DNA of 64,000 nt. Source: Prostheceraeus crozeri. Its lineage: Eukaryota; Platyhelminthes; Polycladida; Euryleptidae. The notes beneath the pieces are model-generated. The model was not told the DNA's origin, searched no databases, and saw nothing but the letters and a program-made list of their open reading frames with translations. Position 1 is the first letter of the stretch. Each line of letters starts with the position of its first letter. The position numbers and the translations under genes were made by a program. Positions 1 to 9,777 of the stretch are shown one piece after another. The stretch lies in assembly GCA_907163375.1 (NCBI GenBank), contig CAJQUW010005533.1, positions 707,001 through 771,000 of the forward strand, read 5' to 3'.

Positions 1-863
1 ATCTAATGTTCATATTAATTACTATTTATTACATGAATTTGTTATTGCGGAATTGAGGTCGTATTAATATTCAGCTAAAAGTTTTAATTATCGGCATAGG
101 TTATCTCTGGGCTTAATATCATCAACCCTGTTTACGTGTACAGCCTAATAATCACATAAATAGAACAACATGCATGACTAAGCTACATTCCTTACAACAT
201 GTCTGATCGAGAAACGAAACACACATAATAGGCCTCGTATAAGATGAAAAGAACACAAATGTAGATGCAACGATATTTTTACTAATCGTAAGAAGCAATT
301 ATCAAAGAATGTCACTGCATTAAATGATACCAATATCTTTCTATTTCTATTGCATGTAGCCTAATAGTGGAATAAACAATATAGGCCGAAGTTTTTAACT
401 TTCAAGACAAGAGGCTATATAAAGCAAGTTATCTACGAATTGTTATAGGCTACCACTTAACAGCATAAGCGTTATACAGGCATTGGTTTATTGCATTGCA
501 TTTTTTCATGTATTATTTGTTTCATTTCACACAAAATAATATATACAAAATTCTGTCTAACACAATATGCATTACATCTTGTTTAATGGATTAAATTCAC
601 AAGGAAGCCATAGGTTAAGCATAGTTCAAAAAGATAATTAGACAAACTATCAGGTAGACATTTACAGTCGGTCTATATCAACGTTGATGATAGCACAGTT
701 TTATCATAGAAAGACCAATCGTGTGGTTGAAGTAGGTTACATATTTACATGTGCATACATGTAAGCTTACATGTAGATGACTTGCTATGACATTATGTGG
801 TCATATACATAGGCAGAATTTTTCCAAGAAAACCGCAAATAATCATTCATGGCCAATTTCTTT
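1..863. other. AT-rich intergenic DNA, no gene seen
   Basis: I see no open reading frame with a recognisable protein, no splice-site pair and no transposon end in this stretch. Short open frames near 785-979 overlap the hairpin that follows and read through its repeats, so they are not treated as genes. Confidence 0.6.
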
Positions 864-930
864 ACTCTTGGGGGTACCCAAGATATTGGGGCCGCACCCC
901 AAGATTCTTGGGTACCCCCCAAGACTACCC
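864..930. repeat. GC-rich hairpin of CTTGGG/CCCAAG motifs
   Basis: An arm beginning ACTCTTGGGGGTACCC is followed, after a short centre (CCGCA), by an imperfect inverted copy rich in CCCCAAG and GGTACC. The two arms are about 28 nt each and could fold into a long hairpin. A further short run of CCCAA motifs follows to about 965. It stands out because the surroundings are very AT-rich. It may be a miniature element or a cruciform-forming site; its function is unknown. Confidence 0.6.
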
Positions 931-1124
931 AAAACCCAAGAGTGAACCAAAAACCCAACCTTGGGAACAACGAGGATAGGATAAGGGCACATAGGTTAGA
1001 TTAAAACGAGCAAACGTTAGATACATTAACACTATACGCGACATGCAATTATCGGAATTGAATTGAACTGTTTCGACTGGATTTGGAATTGAAATTTCTG
1101 CTCCGGAATTAAAAATTGGAATTA

Positions 1125-1232
1125 AAAATTTTCAGTGGAATTTTTCCAGCTCTGCTCATACGTATCCAGCTTTCTTTCATTTTCTGCTTTCACTGCCCAT
1201 GTTTCGCTGGCGTACGCCGTATACAACTTTGG
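1125..1232 (-). pseudogene. Scrap of RTE-type LINE reverse transcriptase
   Basis: About 35 codons on the minus strand read like the C-terminal thumb region of RTE-clade reverse transcriptases, with a motif of the form SETWAVKAENERKLDTYE (the family pattern is roughly GSETWxLxKxxExKLxxFE). Upstream sequence does not continue the match. It is a decayed fragment with no ends visible. The call rests on one short motif. Confidence 0.4.
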
Positions 1233-1235
1233 ATG

Positions 1236-2160
1236 CAGGCTTTGAAAATCTTTCCTTTCATGCTCAATAGATGAAAGCTCATAAAACTGATTAACATTGA
1301 TAAGGAAATTCAATCGAACAATAAATATAAATGAAGTTCTCAAAGTCCGATAGCTCAATAATGTGCTACATTGCAGGACTCCCAATTTTCCGGATTTATC
1401 CCTAATTTCGGATTTTTGCGATTAAAATGGATTGATCTCGAAGTTTTGTCGAAAACTATTGTGAAATGAGGGTAAGGGGGTTAGGGTGCTGAAACTGGAA
1501 AAATTCTGCATCAGGAATCTGGGTTTTAAAGAATTCCAGATTTTTTAGGTTGAAGTACAGGAGATGCAGGAATATTGAAAGGGAGATTCATCAAAATTTT
1601 TACTTTTTTCTTAAATCCTCCTCAATTAACTTGAAATGTACGAAAACCGCCCTGGTTCCTTTGCGCGTTAGTATTTTGTAATTCTTCTGTGTTGAATTCA
1701 GTGCACTATATTTTAGCCTACTACTTTTTTTACTATGTGGATATGAACGCTGCAAATGATGAACAGTCATGAAAAAAATTTCGTATGCTAAAACATACTC
1801 GTATAATGCACATAATATAAACACGCAAATGAAGGATCATCTTTAAGCACATGTCACATTACAAAAGATCCGGCCCTGATGCATACAGAAATCGTGAAGT
1901 TAAAATAAGTTGCATTGTGACTTAATTATTGAAATGTATCCCAGATGAACTCGCAGTGCTTCAAAATAGGTCCAGCGAAGGAATAAAATCTACGAAAATC
2001 GTGCCTTACTGGAAAACGCGTATGATGTAGTACAAAGAAATTGAGGTCGCTGGCCTTTCCTTTATCGGGTATCAGCTAACGATGCATGGATCAATCAAGA
2101 TCAGAGCTGTTTTATTTTTTAGGGTACATAACGCTGCTTCGGATTCTTTTTGACCGATTT
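1236..2160. other. Intergenic DNA, no gene seen
   Basis: No coding or RNA gene is apparent. The right boundary is the target site of the LINE insertion that follows. Confidence 0.5.
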
Positions 2161-2172
2161 GGGATCCATGGT
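2161..2172. repeat. 12-bp target-site duplication, left copy
   Basis: The 12-mer GGGATCCATGGT here recurs exactly at 7056-7067 and brackets the LINE. A perfect duplication at both edges defines the insertion limits and argues for a fairly recent insertion. Confidence 0.85.
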
Positions 2173-2188
2173 TGGCTGGCTGGCTGGA

Positions 2189-3060
2189 TTACCCGACCCC
2201 GTCCCGCGGATAGGGGCGTGGCGGAACGCCACGGAGACCGAGGAGGCGGGCAACCCCCCACGGGCGATGCCAAATATCAAAAACAGAGCCCGAGGACCCG
2301 AAGATAGCCGCTCGGGTAGAAGAGAGGGAGGGACAAGAGCACAGTAAGTGGGGTACATCGTGGTTTACACCACAAACAGGGCAGTCAGGAGAAGTGGACC
2401 TGCCAATCCTGTGAAGATAGGAGTTGAGAAGAAGGCTGTGGCCGTTGCAACGAAGACGTGAGAGCTCACAACGGGCAGCGCGAGGGAGGGACAGCTCCTC
2501 AGTTGCTACGCTAGGGACTTGTGAAGAAATCAAAGACGAACGAACGAAAGTCCTCCAGGAGTTGAACAGGGAATGACGAATGAAGGACTTCAGAGAAGAC
2601 AGACACTGAGGAGCTGCAGAGGGGAGAGAAGTGCCACTTTTGGCAAGCGCATCTGCAGTATCATTGCCACTGATGTTCGAGTGACCAGGAAGCCACTGCA
2701 ATGACACTGAGATCGAGGAAGAGCAAGGGGAACGACAAAGAGTACCAGACAGAGTGGACAGACGTGGACAAGAGGGCGACGGGGGGTGAAGAGAGCACGG
2801 TCAGAGCCGAGAGAGAGTCGGACACGAGAAGAAGAGCGTCGGGACAAGAGAAGAAGAGGAAAAAGAGACATGAGGAGTGATGGGAAACGGACCAAGAGAG
2901 AGCATGCTGGATTGCAACCATTTCAGCTGTGAAGCTTGAACAGTGCGCACCAGCATGAAAGGAAAGAGAGAAAGTGAAGAGCATGAAGAACAGTTTATGA
3001 AAACACCCGAGCCACCTGGTCCAAGTCGTCCAATAACGGAGCGCATTCCAAGTTGGTCAG
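2189..3060 (-). pseudogene. LINE RNase H domain and terminal CCHC knuckle
   Basis: Two frames share an RNase H domain. One has SSFTAEMVAIQHAL (catalytic Glu) and LLVSDSLSAL (catalytic Asp), about 2790-2930. The other has LQWLPGHSNISGNDTADALA (late His/Asp motif) at about 2640-2707, then a helical tail and CPVCGVNHDVPHLLCSCP, a CCHC knuckle. RNase H removes the RNA strand during second-strand synthesis in I-group LINEs. The untranslated 3' region is only a few tens of bases long before the CCAG repeats. Confidence 0.75.
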
Positions 3061-3659
3061 GTCAACAACGCCGTCATACCAGATGTCAAGGTATCAACGG
3101 GAGGGAGGAAAGGTGGTCTCGGACCAAAGCGGTGCGAAGAGGGACTGGGTCGGAACGGGAGCAGGGGGAGGACAGGGCTAGTGACACGGAGAACAGAGGA
3201 GGGGACCACGGGGGGAAGGGAGGGCAGGAGACCAGGGGCTCACGCGGAGAAGAAACAGGTGGAGAAAGTGGATGGGAAGTACAGAAGAAGCGCCACGAAG
3301 AGGAACGGACACGCTTGGGGACAGAAAGGGTCGCTAGAGAGGACAAGGGAAACGAGGGTGGGAGGCGAAGAGCGCACTCAATAAGAGTAGAGCGACTGAG
3401 CGGTGAGGGTCACGGAGAGGGGAGGAAGTCCAGCTTCCAACAGAAGAAGAGGGATAGGAGTGGTCAGACAGCAGCCAGTGATCGCACGGCACGCGGAGCG
3501 GTGGGTGGCTTCTAGGTGTTGAAGATGTTTAGCGTAAATGAGGACGGGGATAAGAAAGGTCTTGTAGATAGAAGCAAGGGACTCTTAGAAAGGGCCCCAG
3601 GAAGCGGATGAAGCAGCCCTGAGAGATCTTAAACGTGGGAAAAGAGTGGATCTCAGGGC

Positions 3660-4486
3660 AGAGCTATGGGGGAAGAAGGAAAGTGTTCGGTCTGAAGTAA
3701 CTCCGAGGAACTTGGGGGAAGCGTTGACCGAGAGAGGGCGGCCCAAAAGAGACAGGGAAGTGCCAGAACGGAAGCTTCACGGGTGGCGGTGCTGAAGAAG
3801 GAGACTTCGCATTTAGCGGGATTTAGAGGAAGCTGCCACTTTAAAGACCAAGCCTCGAGCTCAGACAGAGCTTCTTGGACGGCGGCAGTGGCGAGGTGTG
3901 AGGAGAAGACGCCCAAATAGCAAGATCGTCTGCATAAAGTGAAAAGCGGACTGAGGGAGGGAGCACGGAAGAAACGTCGTTAATGAAGAGGTTGAAGAGG
4001 ACTGGGCCGAGCACTGACCCTTGAGGGACTCCCCATCGAACTCGGAAAGAGTTACTGGAAGAGTTTCGAAAGGCCACTTGTGCACGACGGTCCGATAAGA
4101 AAGACTGGGTCCAGCGAACAAAGCAAGGAGGCAGGCCAGAGGCCAGAAGCTTGTGGTAGAGAGCTGAATGCCAGACCGAGTCGAAGGCACGAGAGAAATC
4201 AACGGTGGCTAACACAGTCCTTGCACAAGGCTTGGAGTTGTGAAAAGCCATCGGAGATTGACTGAGTAAGAAGAACTATCTGGTCAGTGGTAGAACGGCC
4301 TGGTCGAAAACCGGCCTTAAGAGGGGTCAGAAGATCCTTAGATTCGAGGAGAAAAGACAGACGGGCTAGCACGAGACGCTCAAAGAGTTTCGAGATACAA
4401 GATGTAAGGCAGATAGGACGAAACGAAGACGGTGGACGTAGATGGTGGAAGATTTCCAGGCGGAGGGAAAGGAGTGGGTGGACCAA
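3660..4486 (-). pseudogene. LINE reverse transcriptase domain, frameshifted
   Basis: Reverse-transcriptase blocks appear in order on the minus strand: FRPICLTSCISKLFERLV and AGFRPGRSTTDQIVLL (about 4270-4440), then in another frame VDFSRAFDSVWH, WGVPQGSVLGPVLFNLFIND and the catalytic LYADDLAIW at about 3920-3945. A third frame carries the thumb (WSLKWQLPLNPAKCEV). The catalytic Asp pair is intact but at least two frameshifts separate the blocks, so the domain cannot be made as one chain. Confidence 0.85.
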
Positions 4487-4749
4487 GAGAGGTTGAAGAT
4501 AAACAAAAGAAAAGCAAGGGCAGAAGGAGGAAGATTTTGGAGGAGAGGGTACGAGACGTGGTCAGGACCGGCTGCAGTCGACGAGGAGAGAGAACTAATA
4601 GCTGTGGTGAGCTCCGACAGGCTAAAAGGAGAGCAAAAGGATGGGCAGGTACAGGTAGAGGAGCGGAGCTCACGAAGGAAGCGGCGGTTTTCAGGACGGC
4701 GATTAGAAGGAAGGGATCTAGAGAAGTGGCTCTTGAGAAAAGAAGCGTA

Positions 4750-6030
4750 ACGGTGGCTGTAGCCTTAGCAGAGCTACACCCGGGAAAGGTTGGATCAGAA
4801 CTGGAGGATTTGGGAGTACCAGCTACTGAGCGGAGGAGGGAGAAGACCTTACGGGGGTTGGAGGAAAGGCGAAGATTGGACGCTGTCCGTTGCCAAGCAT
4901 CAGCTTTCGCTTTAGCAATGGCTCTGGAGGCGGAACGGGATGCAGAAACATAAGCCTGACGATCCGCTTCACTTCGATGGGCCCGTCTGAATGCATTGCG
5001 GCGAGCATGGACGAGCTGATCTAGTTCCGCGGACCACCAAGCTTTCGGGGACTGGCGGGTACGACCGAAAGGAATTGAAGATTTTGCCGCTTCGAGGATG
5101 ATAGAGGAGAAAGAAGCAGCGGCTTTAGTAAGAGTAAGAGAAGAGTACGAGTCAGAGTCGGGACAATGAGAAGTTACATGAGTCCTGTAGTCATCCCAGC
5201 GAGCTTTTTTAAAGTTGTAAGAGGGTTTGCGCTCGTTGGGAGAATAGTGTGGGGAGAGAGGAATCTTAATAGAGATGGGGAGGTGGTCAGATCCAAGATC
5301 AGGAAGGACGGACCAGCCACATCTAGGAGCAAGAGACGAAGGTACCAGACTGAGGTCTGGGGAGGTACGCCATCCAGAAGACTGCTGCAAGAGAGTGGGA
5401 GTATCAGGGTCATTAAGTGATTCAAGATCTGAAGCGAGAAGCCAGGAGTAGATTTCGGAGCCGAGAGAGTTAGGATGGCCCCGAGAATCCCAGGAGGGGT
5501 GGTGTGCATTACGATCCCCAAAGATGAAGGTGGACGGGGAAGAGGGGAATGAGGAAGGAGAGAAGGTACGGCGCGAGCGGGCCTCGGTAGGGGTGGAGCT
5601 AGCTGGGGGGACGTATGCATTAAGTAAAGAGATAGTGTTGGAGCGGAGGTGTACGTGAATGCCAAGGAAGCTACAATGAGAATTAGACGAAGCGAGCGAG
5701 GGGATGGACCAAGGAGAATGTGCAAGACCATCCCGGACCAGAGTCATCACGCCTCCACCACTGCCGCGGCGGGGCTGAATCGTCCGATCCTGGCGGTAGC
5801 ACTTATATCCAGGAATACGAAAAGTAGTGGATGGGAGAAGTTTCGTTTCCTGGATAAGAATGAAGTCGTAAGGATTTGAAGATAGAAAGTGAGTGAGCTC
5901 CAAGCGGCGGGCCCGCACTCCGTTTGCGTTCCACTGAAGGATCTTGAGCTCGTTGGTTGAAGATCGGGGGAAGAGCGAATAGGACGGAGGGGTCTTACGG
6001 GTGAAGGTGGGCTGGGCGAGGGAGGACATG
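4750..6030 (-). pseudogene. LINE apurinic-type endonuclease domain
   Basis: An open frame covers the whole endonuclease/exonuclease/phosphatase fold at about 5256-5951. It starts with LKILQWNANGVRARRLEL, then FILIQETKL (catalytic Glu), PGYKCYRQDR, the central GGGVMTLVRDGL, FIFGDRNAHHPSWDS and the final LGSDHLPISI with the catalytic Asp-His pair. In LINEs this enzyme nicks the target DNA to prime reverse transcription. The frame runs on through the linker to the reverse transcriptase (AWWSAELDQLVHARR), then shifts near 4750. All expected catalytic positions can be seen, so this is the best preserved part of the element. Confidence 0.85.
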
Positions 6031-6990
6031 GCAAAGAAAAGGCTGAGGAAGGGTAAGGAGCGGGAGGAGGAGGGGAGGCAAGACAGAGGAGGAGACAGGG
6101 GGGAGGCACACCGCAGGAGACGGGGACAGAAACCCAGGCTGCTGCTGAGAGAGGCAGCAGTCACGGGGATAGGGCTCGGAGCGGGCGGGGAAGAGGGGAG
6201 GAGAGGAACGGACGGACAAAACACGCCGAAATCCACACGGCTGCATGGAAGAAAGAACAGCAGTCGCGGCGGCAGGGCTGGGAGCGGGCGCGGAAGGAGT
6301 GGGCGGAAGGTGGAGACGGGAGAGGACGACACGAGGCTGCAGGGACGATGAGAGAGGCAGCCGAGGGGGTGGAGACAGGCACAGGGGGTGCGGGGCGACG
6401 GGAGGGAGGAGGCCGGCAGCGGCGCGATGGACTTTAGGACGAGCGGTTGGGAGGAGAGGGGAGGCGTTAGAGGACAACGCGGGGTTGCAGGGAAGAGGCC
6501 AAAGGGGCCGAGGATTTGACGGATACGGTGGATTGGGCGCGGGAGAGGGAGGATGTGCGGTCTGAGGTAGAAACAGTTGGGGATGGAGAAGGAAAACGAA
6601 AGTGTGTAGGAGAGAGGTGGGACAGACCCATTGGTGACGCCTGGGGAGGGCGTTGAAGGCGCGAGAGGTAAGAGAGGAACAGCGAAGATGAATCCAAAGT
6701 TTACATGCCGAGCACTGAGCAGAACGGCCGGTGTAGCCAACGCTTCTTTGACAGACTCCGCATGGGTACCTAGGAGGGTGGCGAGGTGAAGGACCAGGAT
6801 TGGGATGGATTCCTGCCATGAGGAGCAGGAGAAGAATGAGTAGACGAGGGAGAGGAGATGAAAGAAAGTGGCCGTAAAGATATATACAGAAGAAGACAAC
6901 TATTTCTCCACGACCAACGGAGAAATAGAGTGGCAAAACCCCGAAGGAGGCAGCGCGCCAACAGACGGCCACTCGGAAAGTGTCCCCCAT
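5995..6990 (-). pseudogene. LINE 5' coding part: leader, 2A-like motif, PHD-like finger, Pro-rich linker
   Basis: The first Met of the frame inside the element is at about 6990 (MGDTFRVAV). A leucine-rich segment (LLILLLLLMAG) runs directly into GIHPNPGP near 6790-6819, matching the NPGP core of 2A-like ribosome-skipping signals found in some LINEs; the usual D-V/I-E part is missing. A Cys-rich PHD-like finger follows (CGVCQRSVGY, then CSACKLWIHLRC, then WVCP) at about 6640-6760. Next comes a long Pro/Ser-rich stretch of low complexity in which the frame is lost. The endonuclease continues in another frame. In related LINEs the finger belongs to the single polyprotein and may bind nucleic acid. 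Confidence 0.7.
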
Positions 6991-7055
6991 TTCGACCCGA
7001 TCCGAGGAACGGGGCGGGTACCACCACAAGGAGGCGGAAGGACATTGGTACCCAA

Positions 7056-7067
7056 GGGATCCATGGT
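7056..7067. repeat. 12-bp target-site duplication, right copy
   Basis: An exact second copy of GGGATCCATGGT sits at the 5' side of the LINE. Confidence 0.85.
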
Positions 7068-7738
7068 CTATTACTACAGTGAAATGTGTCACTGGTAATT
7101 TTTGGCTACATGATGAACTTGAAGTAGAAAATTGAAAACACTCATCGACAAGTTTGACACTTAATTATACTTTTGAATTTATAAATGTAGTTATTATTTA
7201 CGGAATGCTTAAATTCAGCGTGAATTTTGGAGTATGGTGAAAAAAAAGTTGATCGGGCACTTGTGGCAACACTGGCATATGATAATGATAGAATTAGAAA
7301 CGCCACAGGCCTAACCTATCATTTAGAACATTTATAAGCTCATTATGAGGGATCAAGAGATATATATAATTTGAAGATTTGAGGTTGATTGAATGATTGT
7401 GAAATGTTGATGTCAAAGAAATCAAACGAAAGTTAAATTTGATTTTGAAAATTTTCAGACCTCCCACGCAAAATTTATGAATTCTCAAGGGAAATCCTAA
7501 AATTTGACCGAGTTCTTTTAAGCCTGAAAATATCTTTTTTCAGAGAACGTTTTATAAATTTTTTGATTTTGCACTCTATCTGAAACATGCCAGGATAGCT
7601 TCTTTTGTAAATCTCCCAACCCCCCTTCCCAAAAAATAGTCTTATTGTTTTGTAAATCACATTATTCCTTTCATTTATATTCTGCTTTATGTCTGCATAC
7701 TAAGCATTTTCGCATATAACTTTTTATTCCTATTTCAG
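7068..7738. other. Non-coding DNA upstream of a host exon
   Basis: AT-rich sequence without a recognisable gene. It ends in a pyrimidine-rich tract and TTTCAG, the splice acceptor of the next exon, so at least the right part is probably intron. Confidence 0.55.
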
Positions 7739-7940
7739 CAATTACGAGCACATTTTGAAATCAAATCAAAGCGCAGGATTAGTCAATGAATCCCAGCTAC
7801 CTGATGAATTGAAATTTCAAGTTTTTCAACAAATGATGGATCAATTGTTTCTTTCATTCAACGCATTTACATCAACTAATACTTTCGCAGAGTTGTCAGC
7901 TTGTGTTATCAGATGGCTTGAGGAGCATTGCAAACCGCAA
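7739..7940 (+). CDS. Internal exon of an unidentified host gene
   Basis: A 202-bp open segment lies between an acceptor (TTCCTATTTCAG) and a donor (CAA|GTGAGT). After one leading base it reads NYEHILKSNQSAG and so on to WLEEHCKPQ, ending on a complete codon (phase 0). The encoded stretch is helical and acidic (DELKFQVFQQMMDQLF, FAELSACVIRW), like a piece of a helical-repeat scaffold. The next coding exon that fits in phase and style is at 19680. I do not recognise the family. Codon use is balanced and the frame is intact, unlike the transposon relics around it. Earlier exons should lie upstream but I could not find them in the window. Confidence 0.65.
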
Positions 7941-8839
7941 GTGAGTGTTCATGCGACAGTTTATTTCGCTTCATAACTTCATGTATTAAACCTGAGTTTA
8001 GCTGATCAATATTCGTTACTAAGGCTCGGAATTTAAGCTTTCAAACTTCAGAAAAATGTGCCTGTTACACTTAAAGATGCTTCAAATAGTTTATTCCAAA
8101 TTTAGTATACATTTGAGCTCTTCTTGCTGAATGTTGGTCCAAATTTAAAGTCGATGGGGAGCTAGGATTGATTATTAGATTGATAGCACTTCGTTTTCAT
8201 AGTTATTCCTCCAATATTATTATGCACTCCATTGTGTTTTACGGTGAAGTTGTTCAACGGATTAAAAGACATCACTGTAACAATGTATTTAAAGAAATTA
8301 CACAGCACTGTACTGAAAATCGAAATGCTTCCCAGAGACAGTCACACAGATTGAGTCAAACAGGGTGGCTGCACTTACCCGAATTTCGTGCATATGCATG
8401 AATATACACGAATTTTCAAATTTTTGGTGATTGTGCACAAATTTTGAGATTTGGGGAAACATACACGAATTAATAGAATTCTGGAAAATATAGACGAATT
8501 TTGACATTTCTTACTTTGGAAATAAATATTATGAAAATATCAATTTGATTTAGAGGGCATGAATTTGTTGTTGATCATAATATTCTTGAAGAAAAAAATA
8601 ATTTTGCTGACATCATCATCAACGATAGCAGTGTTTTATGGGTTGCATCAGTTTTGTGTTCTTGTAAATACTGTTGAACTGTTGACAGGAAACTCATCAA
8701 ACTTGTGAATACTTTATCTGAAGCTCTAGTGACCACACTTGTTTCTAAGTATACTGGACACTTGATGCGATAACTGTGATCTCGTATGCACAGCAACTCA
8801 TAAGATCTCCACATTTTATTGAACATATGAAGATATCGC
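7941..8839. other. Intron sequence, no gene seen
   Basis: Starts with a GTGAGT donor. Around 8395-8510 a motif like TACACGAATTTT recurs three or four times, a weak AT-rich repeat. Nothing else is recognisable. Confidence 0.5.
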
Positions 8840-9140
8840 AGCGTATTGGCAGACCGGTTAAATGGTTTTCTAATAGAAGAATTCGGCGTTGTGATGAAAT
8901 GTCTCCGAATCGCCGTTTATTTGAACTACTTTTTATTTCATATCTTTACAAGGGAGAAAATCGCGCCCCTAAGGCTGGGCAGTCATCAAGTCGCAGATAC
9001 AAACAAACAATTCAAAGGGAAGAGGGGAAAGTGTGCATTCTGTAAAAATAAGAGAAGTGACAGAATGTTGCCAAAACGTGTGGTAGATGGACGTAATGAT
9101 GCATGAAGGCTGCTTCTGCGAAATTGAATTTGCTTTGTTG
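8840..9140 (+). pseudogene. Possible piggyBac transposase C-terminal relic
   Basis: One frame reads PLRLGSHQVADTNKQF then GKRGKCAFCKNKR; a second frame just downstream reads DVMMHEGCFCEIEF. Together they resemble the Cys-rich zinc-binding tail of piggyBac-type transposases (a CxxC pair preceded by KRG, later a DVxxHxxCF pattern). No transposase core or inverted repeats are visible nearby. Another zinc-finger protein fragment is possible. Confidence 0.4.
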
Positions 9141-9299
9141 ATATTATTTGGTTGTCCCAAAGATCCATCTTTTTATCATTGAAATCTACCGGTCTGCATG
9201 GTACATTCATTGTTTTCTCAATTGTTTTTGTAGCACCCTAATACACCATGTTTTTAGGATCGCGGATCATTTTGTAATTTTAGACCATTACTGCGCTGT

Positions 9300-9777
9300 C
9301 GAAAAAAACCGGCCGTTGGCCGGCGACTTCTTCAAATGATGAATAATTAATTTAGAAACCGACCGTCGGCCGGGCACTTTGAAAAACAGATAATTATTAT
9401 TAGAAGGCCATTTTTTAAAAAAATCCAATTTGTCAAACAGATACTACAGTGTATTTCTTATATTTCAACAATGTCAAACAATTTTAACAAGCGCCAAGGG
9501 AACATTTCCTGATGATTAATTTTGCCTGATTTGTGATGTTCAATGATTTTGACAGGATTCACATTGAAATTCGCGGTCAATAGCAGCTCACTAGTCTAAA
9601 GAAAAGCTGTGTTATTCACAGGACACTTTCAGTAGTTTTTAATCTAAGTACTGTAATATAAATAAGTAGTGAAGAAATAATTGGCCGATTCTGAGGCCGT
9701 CAAGCACTAGCCTCCAGAAATAATTAATTTAGAAACCGGCCGCCTCGGAAAAATAAATAATTGGCCGGTATTTTTCG
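9300..9777. mobile_element. MITE-like element with CCGGCC-rich ends
   Basis: The left end CGAAAAAAACCGGCC (9300-9314) is matched inverted by GGCCGGTATTTTTCG (9763-9777), 14 of 15 positions. Inside, the block AATAATTAATTTAGAAACCG occurs near 9342 and again near 9718, each followed by CCGGCC-like sequence, and CCGGCC-GTT-GGCCGG forms a perfect hairpin near the left end. It has no coding capacity. I saw no target duplication. It is best read as a non-autonomous DNA transposon of unknown superfamily. Confidence 0.5.

Larger units (their letters stand above)
2173..7055 (-). mobile_element. Full-length non-LTR retrotransposon (I/Ingi-like, RNase H-bearing)
   Basis: A 4.9-kb LINE lies on the minus strand. 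In transcription order it encodes a hydrophobic leader ending in an NPGP (2A-like) motif, a PHD-like zinc finger, a proline-rich linker, an apurinic-type endonuclease, a reverse transcriptase, an RNase H and a C-terminal CCHC knuckle. RNase H plus an apurinic endonuclease points to the I/Ingi/Vingi group. The 3' end has no poly(A); it stops in three tandem CCAG units. A perfect 12-bp target duplication flanks it. The domains lie in different frames (at least four shifts), so this copy cannot make a full protein. Its GC content is far higher than that of the surrounding DNA. Confidence 0.88.

Noticed and set aside
2943-3515. 190-codon plus-strand frame rich in Arg, Glu and Gly
   Set aside because: It is antisense to the LINE RT/RNase H region and reflects the same composition bias.
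5995-6700. Several long Pro/Ser-rich frames on both strands of the LINE
   Set aside because: GC-rich low-complexity DNA keeps frames open by chance; only the frames containing the PHD-like, endonuclease, RT and RNase H motifs are supported.
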